Shown here piece after piece: positions 13,423-13,533 of a stretch of 13,533 bases of DNA. The stretch covers positions 1 to 13,533 of the forward strand of contig JAEYNZ010000005.1 in NCBI GenBank assembly GCA_023412195.1. Reading direction: 5' to 3'. Numbering within the stretch: position 1 is the stretch's first letter; each line of letters begins with the position of its first letter. Source of the DNA: Bacteroidota bacterium (GTDB taxonomy: Bacteria > Bacteroidota > Bacteroidia > Bacteroidales > Prolixibacteraceae). A program made the translations under genes and the position numbers. The notes under the pieces were generated by a model that was not told where the DNA came from, ran no database searches, and saw only the letters and a program-made list of their open reading frames with translations.

Positions 13423-13533
13423 ACATTCTTTAGTTTTGAATAACAGTAATCTATATCAGCTTCGCGTTTTCTATGACGCTCTTTTAAACTAGCGAGCATT
13501 CGTTCTTCTGTCATCATCTCTTTGTAAAATTTA
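13413..13533 (-). CDS. C-terminal end of an unrecognised protein, cut by the window edge
   Basis: On the minus strand a frame enters from beyond 13533 and stays open for 39 codons to TAG at 13413-13415. The product includes MMTEERMLASLKERHRKREA followed by DIDYCYSKLKNVLK, a charged, helix-forming tail. An internal ATG pair (codons 6 and 7) could also start a 34-residue peptide. The family is not recognised; the reading rests only on protein-like composition. Its end overlaps the signal-peptide stub on the other strand. Confidence 0.4.
   Translation of the reverse strand, partial: KFYKEMMTEERMLASLKERHRKREADIDYCYSKLKNVLK

Overview
The window looks like a chromosomal segment of a free-living or gut-type Bacteroidota (Bacteroidales/Marinilabiliales-like). 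The grounds are lipoproteins with Cys-Asn-rich N-termini, A-rich leaders without Shine-Dalgarno sequences, TAnnTTTG-type promoter elements, a two-subunit methylmalonyl-CoA mutase of Bacteroidota type, and a DUF2961 (GH172) / GH116 glycan-degradation cluster. The assignment is by recognition only; no search was run.

Layout. Positions 1-324 hold a 44-bp tandem repeat and no gene. Positions 325-4853 (+) are a tight three-gene operon for exported carbohydrate enzymes: a DUF2961/GH172-like lipoprotein, an SGNH hydrolase and a GH116 lipoprotein. Positions 4854-5334 hold a symmetric cluster of four small hairpin repeats with covarying stems and a constant loop and tail. A secreted, probably outer-membrane beta-barrel protein follows (5335-6111, +). 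Positions 6112-8340 look like a graveyard of toxin-antitoxin modules and small repeats: an 11-bp-period TCGCGA array, a C-terminal hepT fragment, an apparently complete YefM/YoeB pair with its operator (-), a small membrane protein (-), and a frameshifted mntA (+). A strong shared terminator at 8365-8396 separates this from the methylmalonyl-CoA mutase operon on the minus strand.

That operon is transcribed from about 13033 leftwards: small subunit (11144-13009), a four-helix-bundle S23-type gene (10660-11013), and large subunit (8429-10585). The S23 gene and its flanking 22-bp and 27-bp repeats appear to be a cassette inserted between the two mutase genes. The stop codon of the small subunit lies inside the repeat sequence. 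The right edge (13010-13533) is AT-rich and holds a stub of a signal-peptide ORF and the C-terminal end of an unrecognised gene on the minus strand.

How the genes work together: the left operon probably trims an extracytoplasmic glycan, with a deacylating SGNH hydrolase assisting two glycosidases. The mutase interconverts succinyl-CoA and methylmalonyl-CoA with adenosylcobalamin, the standard route to or from propionate in this phylum. The remaining genes are mostly selfish or defensive modules and repeats.
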